From positions 1 to 46,873 of the forward strand of contig JAUCBJ010007378.1 in the NCBI GenBank assembly GCA_032718475.1: a DNA stretch of 46,873 nucleotides. The letters run 5' to 3'. The position numbers were made by a program, and so were the translations under genes. Positions 1 to 10,490 of the stretch are shown piece by piece. This DNA is from Nemertoderma westbladi. Its lineage: Eukaryota; Xenacoelomorpha; Nemertodermatida; Nemertodermatidae. The notes under the pieces were generated by a model. It saw only the letters and a list, made by a program, of their open reading frames with translations. It ran no database searches and was not told the DNA's origin. Each line of letters starts with the position of its first letter. Within the stretch, counting starts at the first letter, position 1.

Positions 1-1710
1 GCAGAGAACTCTCTGGAAACTATGGAAGGCAAGACACTCTTCCCACGACCACCTCCCTAATTCCTCAAACATCTAGGGACTCCCAAACGTGATACGTCTG
101 GAGTGGGTGTATGACTATGTTATTTATCTATTTTATTACATTTTATATGCGAACTTTATTATGTACTTTATTATAATCGTTTTTATTCAATTTTTATTTA
201 GTAGAATGTTATTTTAGGGATATTTAGTAAATTAGTGCAATATATTAGTGTTTATTACGTATTTAATTACTTACAATATATTTAGTGCGACGGCAAGAAA
301 TAATTATTTTTCTCTTTCCTTACTGTCCGTATTATATTATAAATGCGAGACTATAGTAAGATGACATGTCAGTACTTATTAAAGTACAATAAAGCCACTA
401 CTATATTTAAGTATTATTGGTAGGCAGAGTATTAGGAATGCAAAGTTCAGATCCTCGTGTCTCGGCTAAACCAAGCTCTGGGTAGACCTTGGAAACGACT
501 TGCCTCTTCACACTGACATTGCTTCGTGCGATATTGCTCTTCTACCTTATAACAAATAATACATATAGTAGCGTGATGTCCCTCTAACAGTAGCGTAAAT
601 CGCAAATAAATCTGTTAAACTTTTTGACCATCTGTAATTCTAGTCGATTAAGATATCGTGGCACCCACCGATATACTTGAAAGACAAATTCTAGAATCAG
701 TGGTTAACGTCCCCAGACAAGTTCTGGAATAAATCGGTGCTCATCCTAAATATTAATTTAATATTTATTAAAATCTGTAAAATCCCGATCCTTTAAAATT
801 TCTAGTCAATTAAGATATCGCAGTATTTACCGATATTCTTAGAAGGACTATTTTATAGAATTAAGGATCCTAAGTCCCCAGATATGCTCTGGAATAAAAT
901 TTGTGTCAATTTAACATCAAATAATAAAATTCACGGGAATAAATTTAAATTCATATTCAAATGAATTTCATAAATTGTCATTTTGTGCAATTTATAACAT
1001 TCCCAAAATTCCAGTAATTAATAGATCATGGGAGCGGAGATTCATATTGAGTGTACTAGAGTGCGAGAATCTCCAACATATAGTCAATAGCCGATAAAAT
1101 TTATAAAATCATGCATAAAGAGGATATTGACAATTAAAGAATTACTATTAAATAACATCCCAGATCTGTATGCATGAGAATTACCCTAATTCTACCGCTA
1201 GTTTTCCATAATGTCACCATGGCAACACCCACGCTAGAATTAGAAGCAAGTTAAAGGAACAATAAAAAGCTTGCCCCATTGCGTAGCATAAGAGTATACA
1301 TAGCGCACTATTAGTATCCAAGGATACATAGTAATAACGTGACATTCTGGAAGACACTGACTAACGGACAAATGGCCTGCATGTGTGCAGTAAGTAATGA
1401 TTGTATGGAATTTGTGCGTTTATAGGTGAATGTTACTACTAAAGTGTGTTTACAGTAGCTAATCGCAATTGTAAAGTAGCCCTAACTCTACCGAGATAAC
1501 CTCAAGTGGATTCAAGCCTTTGGGACGGACAGTGGTGGGACTTGTGCCGGTTATCGTTGTCGTGCTGTTGCTACATGTTGGCGTAAACACCGCGACGACG
1601 GTACATCGGCGCTGAGAAACCCACTGTCCGGGGGCAAAGACTAGTAGGCAGCGACGCCCACTTGCCTAAATATTAACTCATACTAATATTAATAAACTCA
1701 GATAGCAGAT
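1..1710. other. AT-rich non-coding region upstream of the gag-like frame
   Basis: No credible coding frame is seen. The stretch is AT-rich up to about 1490, then more GC-balanced from 1500 to 1660 just before the zinc-knuckle frame, so 1500-1710 may be the leader of that element. A search by eye for an LTR repeated upstream and downstream of the frame found none. The purine-rich word GGGAGCGG occurs here at 1030 and again at 3231 just past the frame; two matches of 8 bp are too short to define element ends. Confidence 0.5.
600..925. repeat. Diverged tandem duplication, about 162 bp x 2
   Basis: The word TCTAGTCRATTAAGATATCG occurs at about 639 and 801. In both copies it is followed by an ACCGATAT-type word and then by a 'CCCCAGA..(G/C)TCTGGAATAAA' block (710-732 and 877-898). 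The alignable unit is about 162 bp and the two copies differ at many positions, so the duplication is old. Confidence 0.7.
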
Positions 1711-3159
1711 ATGACGGAATTAATAGAAGATGATCTTGGTATCAGGGAACGATATACTCTACCTTTACAAGCATTTGTGGATAGCTTGATACGCGGTGAA
1801 GCCGATCCAACCATTACGGAGGACGATGGTCGTTATATCGAACCGCCGATGTCCCAAAAGCAACTTACGCGTGAATTGGACTATCGAAAATTAACCGCTC
1901 GCTATACGCATCGTAATGGTACGTATATGGACTTCCTAACTACCGGCCATCCTATCGATTTACATGATACGGACGATGTATACACCGAAAGGGAAATGGT
2001 TCTATTTAAATATCATACCCAGCGGAGTCGTAACGATAAACCGAGAATAGATCACGAAAATTATATTCGTAACAGACTGGGAAGACGAACCAATATGCCT
2101 AGAATCTGAGGAGATTCAGCCTATCGCGCCCGGAACAACGACAACGATTACCTCCTAGAATGATATCAAGGTCCACAGTGTCTTACTGCGTATGATTATC
2201 GCCATGCCAATTATGTTTCTCGACAACGTTGTCGGCTGTGCGCATCGAGAGACCATATTACGTCTATGGACACCAACGATCTCTGTTCCTATTTCCACGA
2301 GCAACCGTCGATGGAAATCTATTGTGCATATTGTCGGTTTAATAATTTGCACATTTTTGCTGTCTGCCCCCAATTTATGACTCAATGCCATCATTGTCAA
2401 TTAAAAGGACACGCCAGCTTTGATTGTCCCTTTAATCATGATTTAGAGAGCGTAGATGAAATGATTGTACTACGTTATATCAGAGCTTGGGAAGCGAACG
2501 CTGATTTACATTGTGATTCACGCCATCGCTATTACCCTGGACGCGCTTACGAAGGAGTTTATGCGTTCCATCCTTATTTGTTTGCCTCCGTCGAGCAGAA
2601 ATCACGCATATCAAGTTATGAACTACTGAAGCGCGTTGGAGAATGTATTTCAACCAAATATGTACGCAAATTTCTCAGGAGCATTAATCCGAGTGACATC
2701 TATTCTTACAACTTAATAAACTTTATCCGTCAAGACCCTGCTTATGGAGACTTATTTGTCAACTCACACCCCGAGTTACAGGAAGTATATCGACGGCCTT
2801 ACGAGTACCGAGCCCGCGAACGCGAGTTGGAAATAACCATTAAACCAAGGAAGTTTTTAACTGCCTATGGTCCACCCACGGCCCTCGTTCAGACCACTCG
2901 TAAAGGACCCGTAAGAGCGGCTGTCTTGAAACGAGCTCTCAAAGCCGTTAGACCCCTCTCCCCGGACGTTGATGTCAATCAACCCGGTACTTCGACCGGC
3001 GGATACACCGATCGTAATCCCATACCTTCTGATGCAATCATATTGCACCCTTCACCCAGGAGTTATAGCCCTCCTCGTAAAGTGGCTCGCCCCAAAGAGA
3101 AAAGGACTCTTGCTAGCTTTAAAAAACTGCGTAAACGCCGTCCGCGCAAGAAAGACTAA
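1711..3159 (+). pseudogene. Zinc-knuckle gag-like protein, interrupted by two in-frame TGA codons
   Basis: One reading frame runs from the ATG at 1711 to the TAA at 3157, interrupted only by TGA at 2107 and 2161. Read across these, the frame spans about 480 codons. The N-terminal part is charged and unrecognised. The middle holds closely spaced Cys/His clusters: CRLC followed by H, then CAYC with H and C, then CHHCQLKGHASFDC at 2386-2427, a perfect CX2CX4HX4C zinc knuckle. The C-terminus is very basic (KKLRKRRPRKKD). Zinc knuckles plus a basic tail are typical of retroelement gag or other nucleocapsid-like proteins. No protease or polymerase follows, so the family is not assigned; a gag gene, an endogenous viral element or a domesticated gag are all possible. 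Both stops can arise from CGA (Arg) by one C-to-T change, which suggests decay by CpG deamination. Confidence 0.6.
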
Positions 3160-4594
3160 CTGTTTAGAGTATTTTTATATTTTAGAAACTGTGATTTTGT
3201 ATATTTTATAGACTTAAATCCCATTTTCTGGGAGCGGTGTAAAAGCTTTTGTGGGATAACTGATTCATTTGCTTTGCTAACCAGTTCCCCCCAGTCGCTG
3301 AATACTCTAAAAAGGGATATCCAGCTAGAATAATGCAAGCTACCGGCTGATTGGCTGATTTGCTGTGCGAAGGGATCTGGGTTCTGTTCGATCGGCCAAC
3401 CAGCTTAGGGAGGTTGCCTCAGCCCTGCTGTCCGCATCGGCCAATAGAATTTGAGTGGGCGTTGATTTTGACCTATCCCAGAGCTACTGAACTGAATTTT
3501 CCTATCTCACTGCTCATCCTCTGTGTTGGACGGGAGCTTCGGGGAATAAGGGTAGTTGGTATCCTCGTATAGTCTAGTAGTTATATGATTCTTTATATGA
3601 TTCTGTTGTTGTGTTCCCATTTTTCGCCATAACACCGGCTTTTTGGGAAGAACTCTAGTAAAACTGCTTAAATTATCGAAAGTATAACTGTTATTCTAAT
3701 CAATCAATCAACTAACTCAATCATCTATCTAACTAACTCACTGGTAATCATATTATTCTTCCGAACTTTACTTATTAATTATATTGTTTGTACTGTTATT
3801 TACCGTCAGTTATTAATTGTATCTATTTGTTGATGAATTATTGCCCTTTGGAGAATACGGATAAATCACCCAAATTTCCCAATTTTCTTGATACACTACA
3901 GGTTAGAGAGACAGGCTATACATAACAATTGCGATTTATATTAATGTGGTGTGTATTGAATCTAATGTTATTTAGCAGACCCTACATGAGTCAATTGCTG
4001 CTCTCTTTATGTGTGATCAAATTTACTGACGGTCGGCAGAATAGTGTGCATGATTGTGATTGGTAACAAAGCATTTCCTAAAGAATGCGCCTTATACTTT
4101 AATCATAAGCAGTATCGTTGCGTTTAGTATAAGTCCTAGCTCTGTTTAAATAGATAGAGCGCCACGTCCTAAAGGAACTGTTAATATTTCCCGAAAGCCA
4201 ATAATATCTGTCAGAAATTAATTATTAACGATCAATCGAATAATACAGTAGGTTTACACTGCAACCTTACACTGCAATAATAATAATTTAAGCATCCGAA
4301 TTCAGCCTCCCGGGTGTAGATCCATCGGGTGAATGATCGCGCATGGGCTGGCTTCGGTTAATGTTTTGTTTATTAGCATAAAATATTGTCGTATGCTAAA
4401 GGTGTTTTAATCAACTAAAAGACATATAAATTTTGGCAGGTTAAACTGCCAAAGGTCTTCAAAAGCGCGAACAGTAGCTTCCTACCAGATAACCTTCTGG
4501 CTCTGTAGCAATGTTCTAACTCCGTACTACGGGCTATGCGCTACAGTAGTCTAGTTCGTGCGGCCTACACAGTCTATCCTACCACGCTATACAA
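3160..4594. other. Non-coding region, possible LTR-like part at its start
   Basis: No supported gene. Just past the zinc-knuckle frame a purine-rich GGGAGCGG (3231-3238) is followed directly by TGTAAAAG. Downstream lie GATTGGCTGATT and GGCCAATAG, CCAAT-type boxes in the two orientations. A polypurine tract followed by TG and promoter-like boxes would fit a 3' LTR starting near 3239, but no second LTR copy is in the window. The remainder, 3650-4594, is AT-rich and shows nothing clear. Confidence 0.3.
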
Positions 4595-5205
4595 GTTTAC
4601 AAGTTTACGGTACTATGTACCCTTCAACTACGGTATGCGTACATACCCCGCCTCAACTCCTCACTTGGTGCCCTCAGTGCCCACAAGTTTACGGTACTGT
4701 GTACCCCTCAACTACGGTATGCGTACATACCCCCCTCAACTCTTCACGTGGCGCCCTCAGTGCCCACAAGTTTATGGTACTATGTACCCTTCTGCTACAG
4801 TATGCGTACATACCCCCCATCAACTCCTTACATGGTGCCCTCAGTGCCCACAAGTTTACGGTACTGTGTACCCCTCAACTACGGTATGCGTACATACCCC
4901 CCCCCCCCTCAACTCCTCATGTGGCACCCTCAGTGCCCACAAGTTTACGGTACTGTGTACCCCTCAACTACGGTATGCCTACATACCCCCCCTCAACTCC
5001 TCACGTGGCGCCCTCAGTGCCCACAAGTTTACGGTACTGTGTACCCCTCAACTACGGTATGCGTACATACCCCCCCCCCCTCAACTCCTCATGTGGCACC
5101 CTCAGTGCCCACAAGTTTACGGTACTGTGTACCCCTCAACTATGGTATGCCTACATACCCCCCTCAACTCCTCACGTGGCGCCCTCAGTACCCACAAGTA
5201 GTGCG
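4595..5205. repeat. Minisatellite, about seven copies of an 83-88 bp unit
   Basis: Each unit starts with CAAGTTTACGGTACTGTGTA, followed by CCCCTCAACTACGGTATGC, a C-run of 4-11 bases, and CCCTCAGTGCCCA. Units begin near 4599, 4684, 4767, 4850, 4937, 5023 and 5110. The length variation comes mainly from the C-run. The three open frames across it arise because the unit has few stops; they are not coding. Confidence 0.93.
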
Positions 5206-5209
5206 TATG

Positions 5210-5340
5210 TAAATTAGGTACGTTGGTACATTATTGTGCCCATCCGACGTACATAATTGTAACTACCTACACTTGTGTATTATGTACGTTGGTATGTCTA
5301 TACCCATCAGACATCCATAATGCCTACCTACAGCGTACCG
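5210..5340. repeat. Diverged tandem pair next to the minisatellite
   Basis: Two related blocks of about 65-70 bp, each with 'TACGTTGGTA', then 'CCCATC(C/A)GAC', then 'CTACCTACA', start near 5218 and 5284. They directly follow the last minisatellite unit, so this is probably a separate short repeat at the array edge. Confidence 0.6.
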
Positions 5341-5429
5341 TGGTACTAGTGTTTTATTACTTATTTTATTTTATTTATTTTTATTTTATTTAGTGTGTGG
5401 GAAGGGCGTCTCGCCCTCATTCCCACCCC

Positions 5430-5757
5430 CCTCAGTCCAATATATTATATCAACGTTAGGGTGACCCTTCCAAAAGGCAGCACTTTCCTACCACCCTCCT
5501 GTAGGTCTTCCTATCTTTGGCTCCTATCTTGCCTCCGATCCTCAGATCGGATCTAATTCTTCCGTCTTCGCCGGAGTAGGTTTCCACTACCCTAGCTAAC
5601 CTCCAGTGATTCTTGATAATCGTATCATCCATGACGATTATCAAGTCACCCTTCCTTAACTCCCTCTGGTTATTCCTCCATTTACTCCTCTTGTGCAGTG
5701 TTGGAAGGTACTCTTGTATCCACCTTGTCCAATACTCTGCACTTATCGCCTTAGAAT
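5430..5757 (-). pseudogene. BEL/Pao integrase C-terminal tail
   Basis: The minus-strand translation reads WTRWIQEYLPTL, then GDLIIVMDDTIIKNHWRLAR and VVETYSGEDGRIRS. This is the C-terminal part of BEL/Pao integrase, in which an EYLPTL word precedes a GDLV.V segment and an R(I/V)VETH.. segment; the plus-strand element at 9498-10184 has the same order. The zinc-binding and DDE core domains are missing because of the deletion at about 5757. Confidence 0.9.
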
Positions 5758-6203
5758 CTTTTCGTTATATAACCATCCCAACACTACCATGGAATCTGTC
5801 CAGTAGTGCGTCTCTACTATACTCGGTATCGTGTCCACCAAGTATGCTGTCGCTGTTACTCCTAATCTCGCAGCCGTTAGCTCGAGTTTCGGCACTGATG
5901 CTGAATCTGGTGGCATCGACCTCGCTTACTAATCGCAAGCCTGGGCTTATGAGTCCCATTCCGCTGTACCAAATAAAGTGCCGCTCCATATGCTTCCAGG
6001 GATGCGTCGGAAAACATATGTAGTTCTAAATCGGTCATGTCCCCATCCGGGAAGTATACACGTGGCATACTATACATCATCAAATCTTCGAGGCTCCCTG
6101 TCCATTTCTCCCATTGTTTGATTATCTCCACTAGGACCTCCGCGTCCCAGTCATCTTTTAACTTAAAGACCTTCTTCAATATTTGTTTCCCCGTGACTAA
6201 CAA
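5758..6203 (-). pseudogene. BEL/Pao RNase H, truncated after the third active-site Asp
   Basis: The first part reads LELHMFSDASLEAYGAALYL (first active-site Asp). After a frameshift near 5880, the minus-strand reading continues as KLELTAARLG (second acidic residue) and YWTDSMVVLGWLYNEK (third). At about 5757 the RNase H sequence stops and integrase C-terminus begins, so a deletion removed the end of RNase H and nearly all of the integrase. Confidence 0.9.
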
Positions 6204-6245
6204 CGGGGATGCTAGACCTAGGGGATCGTAAATCCTTGCTATGTA

Positions 6246-6796
6246 TCACACATAGCCTCGCTTGGTATGGATCCCGGCACCCTCCTGACTTAGTTGATAC
6301 TCCAAATCATCTGTCTCCCGGTTCCATACGATCCCTAGCGCCTTCTCCTGCAATTCTATCCTCTTCTCCGCCATAATCTGCCCCTTTACCGTTGTATGTT
6401 TATCTATCTTCACCTCCGGTTGTCTATCTTCTGTGGCCTCCATAAATTCTCTAGAGTTGGACTGGAATTTTGTGAGGTTGAATCCTGATCCCTTCAGGAT
6501 GTCGCAAACTTTGCACCCTACGTCGAGTATCTCTTCAACCGAGTTTCCAGAGCCCATCCCATCGTCCACATAGAATCCGCATCGAATCATATTGATCGCT
6601 TTCTCACTGTATCCCCCCTCTTGCCCTCCACCGTGTCTCTTACAGCTGTAGTGGTAGTAAACGAGGACGACTTGGCCCCCATGTTCTGCACTACCATCTT
6701 GTACATCGGTATTTCCAATGGTTCTTCGTCACCATTGTACCACAGGAAGCACTGACTATCGCTGTCTCCCTCCGTCACTCGCACTTGATTGAACAT
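6246..6796 (-). pseudogene. BEL/Pao reverse transcriptase palm and thumb, in two frames
   Basis: Two overlapping frames (6587-6796 and 6246-6590) together give the RT palm. The first has MFNQVRV, QCFLWYNGD and MVVQNMGAKSS; the second has CGFYVDDGMGSG, the YVDD catalytic motif C. A frameshift lies between them near 6590. The frame then runs into the connector before RNase H (KALGIVWNRETDDLEYQ). Confidence 0.92.
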
Positions 6797-7742
6797 GTCT
6801 AAGTGAAGGCTTGTTTTCCACTTCTAAATGTATACTTTCCACTTCTAACAGGACCTCTATCCCTGAGTTGTAGATATTGGGGCCTTCCAGTAGGTAGTCA
6901 TTCAGGCTCTTGCCGTTTGTCTTGGCAGATGCGTCGACCACCATTCTTAACTTGCCCTTATTAGGGTCCAGAGCCACATGCAGTGGCAAATAATAGGTCC
7001 TATAGGTATTTGGTTCATCCACCGGTAGTTCCACGGCCCATCCTCTATCCACGTACTTCTTGATTGTTTTGTGGATATATTCATTCTTTTTGGGGCTCCG
7101 CCTAAGCGTTTGCTTTAATTTTCGAAGCCTCGTCAAGACCATCCTTTTATTGTCTGGCAGTGGCACCTTCGGTTGCTTCCATACCATCCCTATGGTATAT
7201 CGCCCCCCCTCGCATTTCATCGAGTTCCTGATGCTCTCCTGTGCCTGTTTATCCTCCACCTCCACCGAGGTTCCAACCCCGGTCTCCTTCAACCCCTTGA
7301 AATCCTGCCGTAGCAGCCTCTTGAGTTGTTCCTCTGCTCCCTCGTCCTCCATTTCCCTCATTGTTCCCGCAAACATGCACCCTGAGGATTCGGACACGCT
7401 GAACGGGATTCTGGTCTTAATTGGGTCACTGAGCGTCCATCCGAATGGCGTGAGAATGGCCACCGGGTCTCGCTCCCTATCCTCGCCGAAGACAGTCTGT
7501 AGTCTCTCATGGGCCGTCGGACAGTCCATGCCGACTATGAGAGATACTTTCGGGTCGTCCAGTTCGGGCACGGAGATGTCGATATTATCCAGGTACCAGT
7601 ATTGCTCGACCTCGATCTTTATGGGTCGCCTGGCGTTAATATTGATCAATTCTATTATCTGAATGGGTTCGATGGTAGCCCCATAGTCGCACCCTGGTGT
7701 TATCCCTGCTATCTCGCATCGTCCCGTCCTCATTCTCATCAC
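6756..7742 (-). pseudogene. BEL/Pao protease C-terminus and reverse transcriptase N-terminus
   Basis: An open frame of 328 codons. The first third matches the end of the protease and connector (LIVGMDCPTAHERLQTVFG, then ILTPFGWTLSDP). The last third carries the RT fingers signature YYLPLHVALDPNKGKLRMVV followed by DASAKTNGKSLNDYL, characteristic of BEL/Pao RTs. The frame then fails at about 6800-6850, where a short duplication (two TTAGAAGTGGAAA words) and a frame change fall across RT motif A; the expected catalytic Asp region reads FT-stop-DMFNQV. The RT is therefore dead. Confidence 0.9.
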
Positions 7743-7744
7743 AT

Positions 7745-7890
7745 TGCCTTACTGGAAATAGTGGTTACCGCCATCTTGCTTGGCTTCGTCCGTAACCCTA
7801 TCCTTTCGGCCACCCAACTTTCCGCTAGCGTGAATGCTGCTCCGCTATCGACCAGCATTAGCGTCGTAATTGATAGCTCGTTCTCCCCTA
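7745..7890 (-). pseudogene. BEL/Pao aspartic protease active-site region
   Basis: On the minus strand at about 7814-7875 the translation reads LMLVDSGAAFTLAESWVAER. LVDSGAA is the active-site motif of the BEL/Pao protease (DUF1758/retropepsin type). It cleaves the element polyprotein. The rest of the domain continues into the next fragment through a frame change near 7742. Confidence 0.85.
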
Positions 7891-8217
7891 TTATTCTCTC
7901 ACTGATACCACTCCAAGTAGTACTGTTCCCCTCTTCTTTGCTCCCATGGTGCTTGTCGCCATCATCTGGCCTCCATTCCCATCAGTCTTGTCATATTTTA
8001 CCGGCGGTTCCTGGCACTCATCCTTCCTGTGTCCTCCTACCGCGCATCGATGACATAGTCCATTCCTAACCATGTAGGCTATCCGATCTTGTTTAAGCAG
8101 CGCCTGCCAGTGTTTACAGTTCATGGTCTTATGTGTACCGAACCTATGTAATTGGCATTTGTATTCGGGGTTGTAGTGTTCCTTATATAGGGCTCCACAT
8201 ATTGCGCTTAGATTCAT
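7891..8217 (-). pseudogene. BEL/Pao gag zinc-knuckle region
   Basis: The frame contains CX-H-type residues followed by CHRCAVGGHRKDEC, a CX2CX4HX4C zinc knuckle, preceded by the spacing typical of BEL/Pao gag, where a first Cys/His cluster precedes a GLCHRC motif. In gag it packages the element RNA. The frame leads towards the protease on the same strand but in a different frame, so at least one frameshift separates them. Confidence 0.85.
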
Positions 8218-8306
8218 ATCTAGCGGTTCAGTGTTTTGGTTACTTGACTCGGCCTACTGGGGGTATTGGGTTTGTATTTGTTTGTGTTGTTACTTTGCCT
8301 CTGTAC

Positions 8307-8711
8307 CTACCACGGTCTAGCTCTACTCCCAGCTCCCTGTGGACTTGAAGGCCCCTGCATGGCCGCATACGGTAGCGACTGCCTCACCTTCAGAAGTGCA
8401 TTCGCCGCACTGTGTTCGGGTTTAGGTCGGCTGTATTCCGTCCTCGGTGCCTTTCCTAGACTGTCCTCACTATAGACTGGATCTGTTATTAACTCCGCCT
8501 CGTAGTCAGGAAGTTCGAGATCTCCTCCAACCCTGGCTCCGCACCTTTCTTTTCTCGAGTGGAGAAAGCTATCTTTCTCCATTTGTTTCTCAGCCAGATC
8601 GGTAGTGCCTGCGCTATCGTGGTGATGTTGTTCGATGCATTGAGTTCGTAAGGTGCATCTAGAGTCTTTAATACTAATAGCGCTCTCTCTCTTCTTTAAT
8701 AAATACATCAT
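8307..8711 (-). pseudogene. BEL/Pao gag, C-terminal linker fragment
   Basis: An open stretch of 134 codons, rich in charged residues and Pro/Ser, lies upstream on the minus strand of the zinc knuckle, where the gag core and linker would be. It has no diagnostic motif itself and is assigned by position. Its first codons overlap a foldback-related repeat at about 8696-8760, so the annotated start is not a real one and the true gag N-terminus is absent. Confidence 0.55.
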
Positions 8712-8760
8712 AATCTGGAATATTTTGTTTATCCAAATACGTAGCTGGGCAACAATGCAT
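8696..8760. repeat. Short fragment of a foldback-element spacer
   Basis: The stretch TTAATAAATACATCATAATC, followed by TGGAATATTTTGTTTATCC, resembles the spacer of two foldback elements near 39128 and 42780 ('TAATAAATACAYWATGTTCTG' type). It lies exactly between the minus-strand and plus-strand BEL/Pao pieces. Confidence 0.6.
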
Positions 8761-8798
8761 TACATCTTTAATCATACTATTTTATTTTATTTATCGGA

Positions 8799-10184
8799 AT
8801 GATCGGAATGATAAAGGGTGATCAATCCGAATTCTTCGCAGAAGAGGTTGAGCGAATCCATGCGGGGAAGGAGATTCATCGAAACAGTCCCCTAAGTAAA
8901 CTCCAACTGTGGTTATCGGGGAACGGGCTTCTGCGAGTCGGAAGTCGACTACATAACGCGGATATAAGCGAGGAAGCGAAACACCCAGTCGTCCTCGCGC
9001 ACGGCAGTCCTTTGGCGAGACTGTTGATCTGGGAGGCGCACGAACGGTTGGGACATAGCGGGGTCGAGGCGGTGCTGGCGGAAATACGCGAAGCCTACTG
9101 GATAACGCGGGGGCGAGCCACGATAAAGGGAGTCTTGCGTGGTTGTTATCCATGCCGATGTCGGCTGTTACGTCGGCCGGCGACCCCTTTAATGGCCCCA
9201 CTGCCTAAGGAGAGGGTCGACTCGAACGCACCTGCTTTCTATTATACGGCGGTCGACTACTTCGGACCGATCGATGTCACCCAGGGCCGGTCGACTGTGA
9301 AGCGCTATGGGGTGCTGTTCACGTGTCTCGTCACCCGAGCGGTCCATCTCGAGGTAGCTTTCGGCCTTACGACGGATACATTCCTCATGGCGCTACGCCG
9401 ATTCATGGCGAGACGTGGGAAACCCGGGGTTATATATTCCGACAACGGTACAAACTTTCAAGGGGCGGATAACGATTTAAAGTGATGCATACGGGAAATG
9501 GAGGAGGGTGAGGAAGGACTGGCCGCGAGAATGGTAGAGTATGAGGTTAAGTGGAGATTCATCGGGCCGTTGAGTCCTCATTTCGGCGGGGTGTGGGAGA
9601 GGCTCGTTCGTTCGGTAAAGGATATCATGGTGGCGGTCCTAGGATCTCAGCGGATACATGATGACACGTTGGCCACCGTATTCACTGAAATAGAGGCGAT
9701 ATTAAATAATCGCCCTCTCACCCCTGCGAGCGATAGCATTGACGACTGTACGGCGTTGACCCCGGCGCACTTTCTGATGGGGCGACGGTACACCCAGAAG
9801 TGTCCCGGCGTGTTCACACACGCGGATACAATAGGCAGGGTCAGGTGGCGGCAGGCCCAAGCGCTAGCGGAGACGTTTAGAAGGCGATGGGTTAAAGAAT
9901 ATCTCCCGACGCTCACCGTGTGGAATAAGTGGAACTGTGATACCCCTAACCTCAGCAATGGGGATTTAGTAGTGTTCCTCTCCACGGGGAAGCTAAAGGA
10001 TACTTATGAATTGGGGCGGATCGTAGAGACACATCCTAGTGCAGACGGGCGAGTAAGGACGGTAACTGTACGCACCCCGAGTGGCATATATAAGCGGCCG
10101 GTCGCCATAATCGCTTTACTGGAAGCGTGTGCAGTTCGGGAACCGAACGGGGGGACTGTTAAGACGAACGGCCGCCCAAAGTAG
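8799..10184 (+). pseudogene. BEL/Pao integrase, one in-frame TGA
   Basis: A single frame covers about 460 codons, broken only by TGA at 9482. Seen in order: an N-terminal zinc-binding domain (H at HERLGHSG, then CYPCRC), the catalytic core with its first Asp in YTAVDYFGP, second in YSDNGTNF and Glu in EIEAILNNRPLT, and the C-terminal segments EYLPTL, GDLVVFL and GRIVETHPSADGRVR. All three DDE residues are present. The enzyme would insert the element cDNA into the genome. The protein starts abruptly without the upstream RNase H, so only the 3' part of this element is here. The stop can come from CGA (Arg). Other BEL genes on the opposite strand belong to another copy, because that copy has its own integrase tail. 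Confidence 0.94.
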
Positions 10185-10240
10185 ACTCCACGGGGAAATT
10201 AGTTTTTTAGCCTGATATTTATACTATTTATTTAATGCAT

Positions 10241-10490
10241 TATTTTTAACGTGATTTGCTTTGTGTCCTATCTATTTGGTGTACTATTTTTTAGCTTGCA
10301 ATTTATCCTATGAAATCTATGCGGTGTATTATTTCGGCTTATAATTTATTTATGTCTTTAATTATTATTTTTAACGTGATTTGCTTTGTGTCCTATCTAT
10401 TTGGTGTACTATTTTTTAGCTTGCAATTTATCCTATGAAATCTATGCGGTGTATTATTTCGGCTTATAATTTATTTATGTCTTTAATTAT
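10241..10490. repeat. Perfect tandem duplication, 125 bp x 2
   Basis: The block 10241-10365 is repeated at 10366-10490 with no difference visible by eye. It starts TATTTTTAACGTGATTTGCT and lies in the 3' non-coding part of the plus-strand BEL/Pao element. Perfect identity suggests a recent event. Confidence 0.95.

Larger units (their letters stand above)
5385..8700 (-). mobile_element. Decayed BEL/Pao LTR retrotransposon, minus strand
   Basis: Read on the minus strand from high to low coordinates, the order is gag C-terminal part, zinc knuckle, aspartic protease, reverse transcriptase, RNase H, integrase C-terminus. That is the gene order of BEL/Pao elements. The frames are broken by several frameshifts and stops, the gag N-terminus is missing, and most of the integrase is deleted at about 5757. 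No LTR was identified at either end. Past the integrase tail, a short hairpin (GGGAAGGGCG / CGCCCTCATTCCC, about 5398-5424) lies just before the AT-rich end. Confidence 0.93.

Noticed and set aside
3351-3572. 73-codon plus-strand frame
   Set aside because: No motif, no splice context, and it overlaps a possible LTR promoter region.
4536-5217. Three overlapping plus-strand frames rich in Pro, Tyr and Thr
   Set aside because: They are frames of an 83-88 bp minisatellite; all three frames being open shows that the repeat, not selection, keeps them open.
2107-9484. TGA read as a sense codon (recoded genetic code)
   Set aside because: The TGA codons occur only in decayed mobile elements; intact genes here use TGG for Trp, and all end in TAA.
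5456-10184. The two BEL/Pao stretches as one element split by an inversion
   Set aside because: The minus-strand element has its own integrase C-terminus, and so does the plus-strand one, with different sequences.
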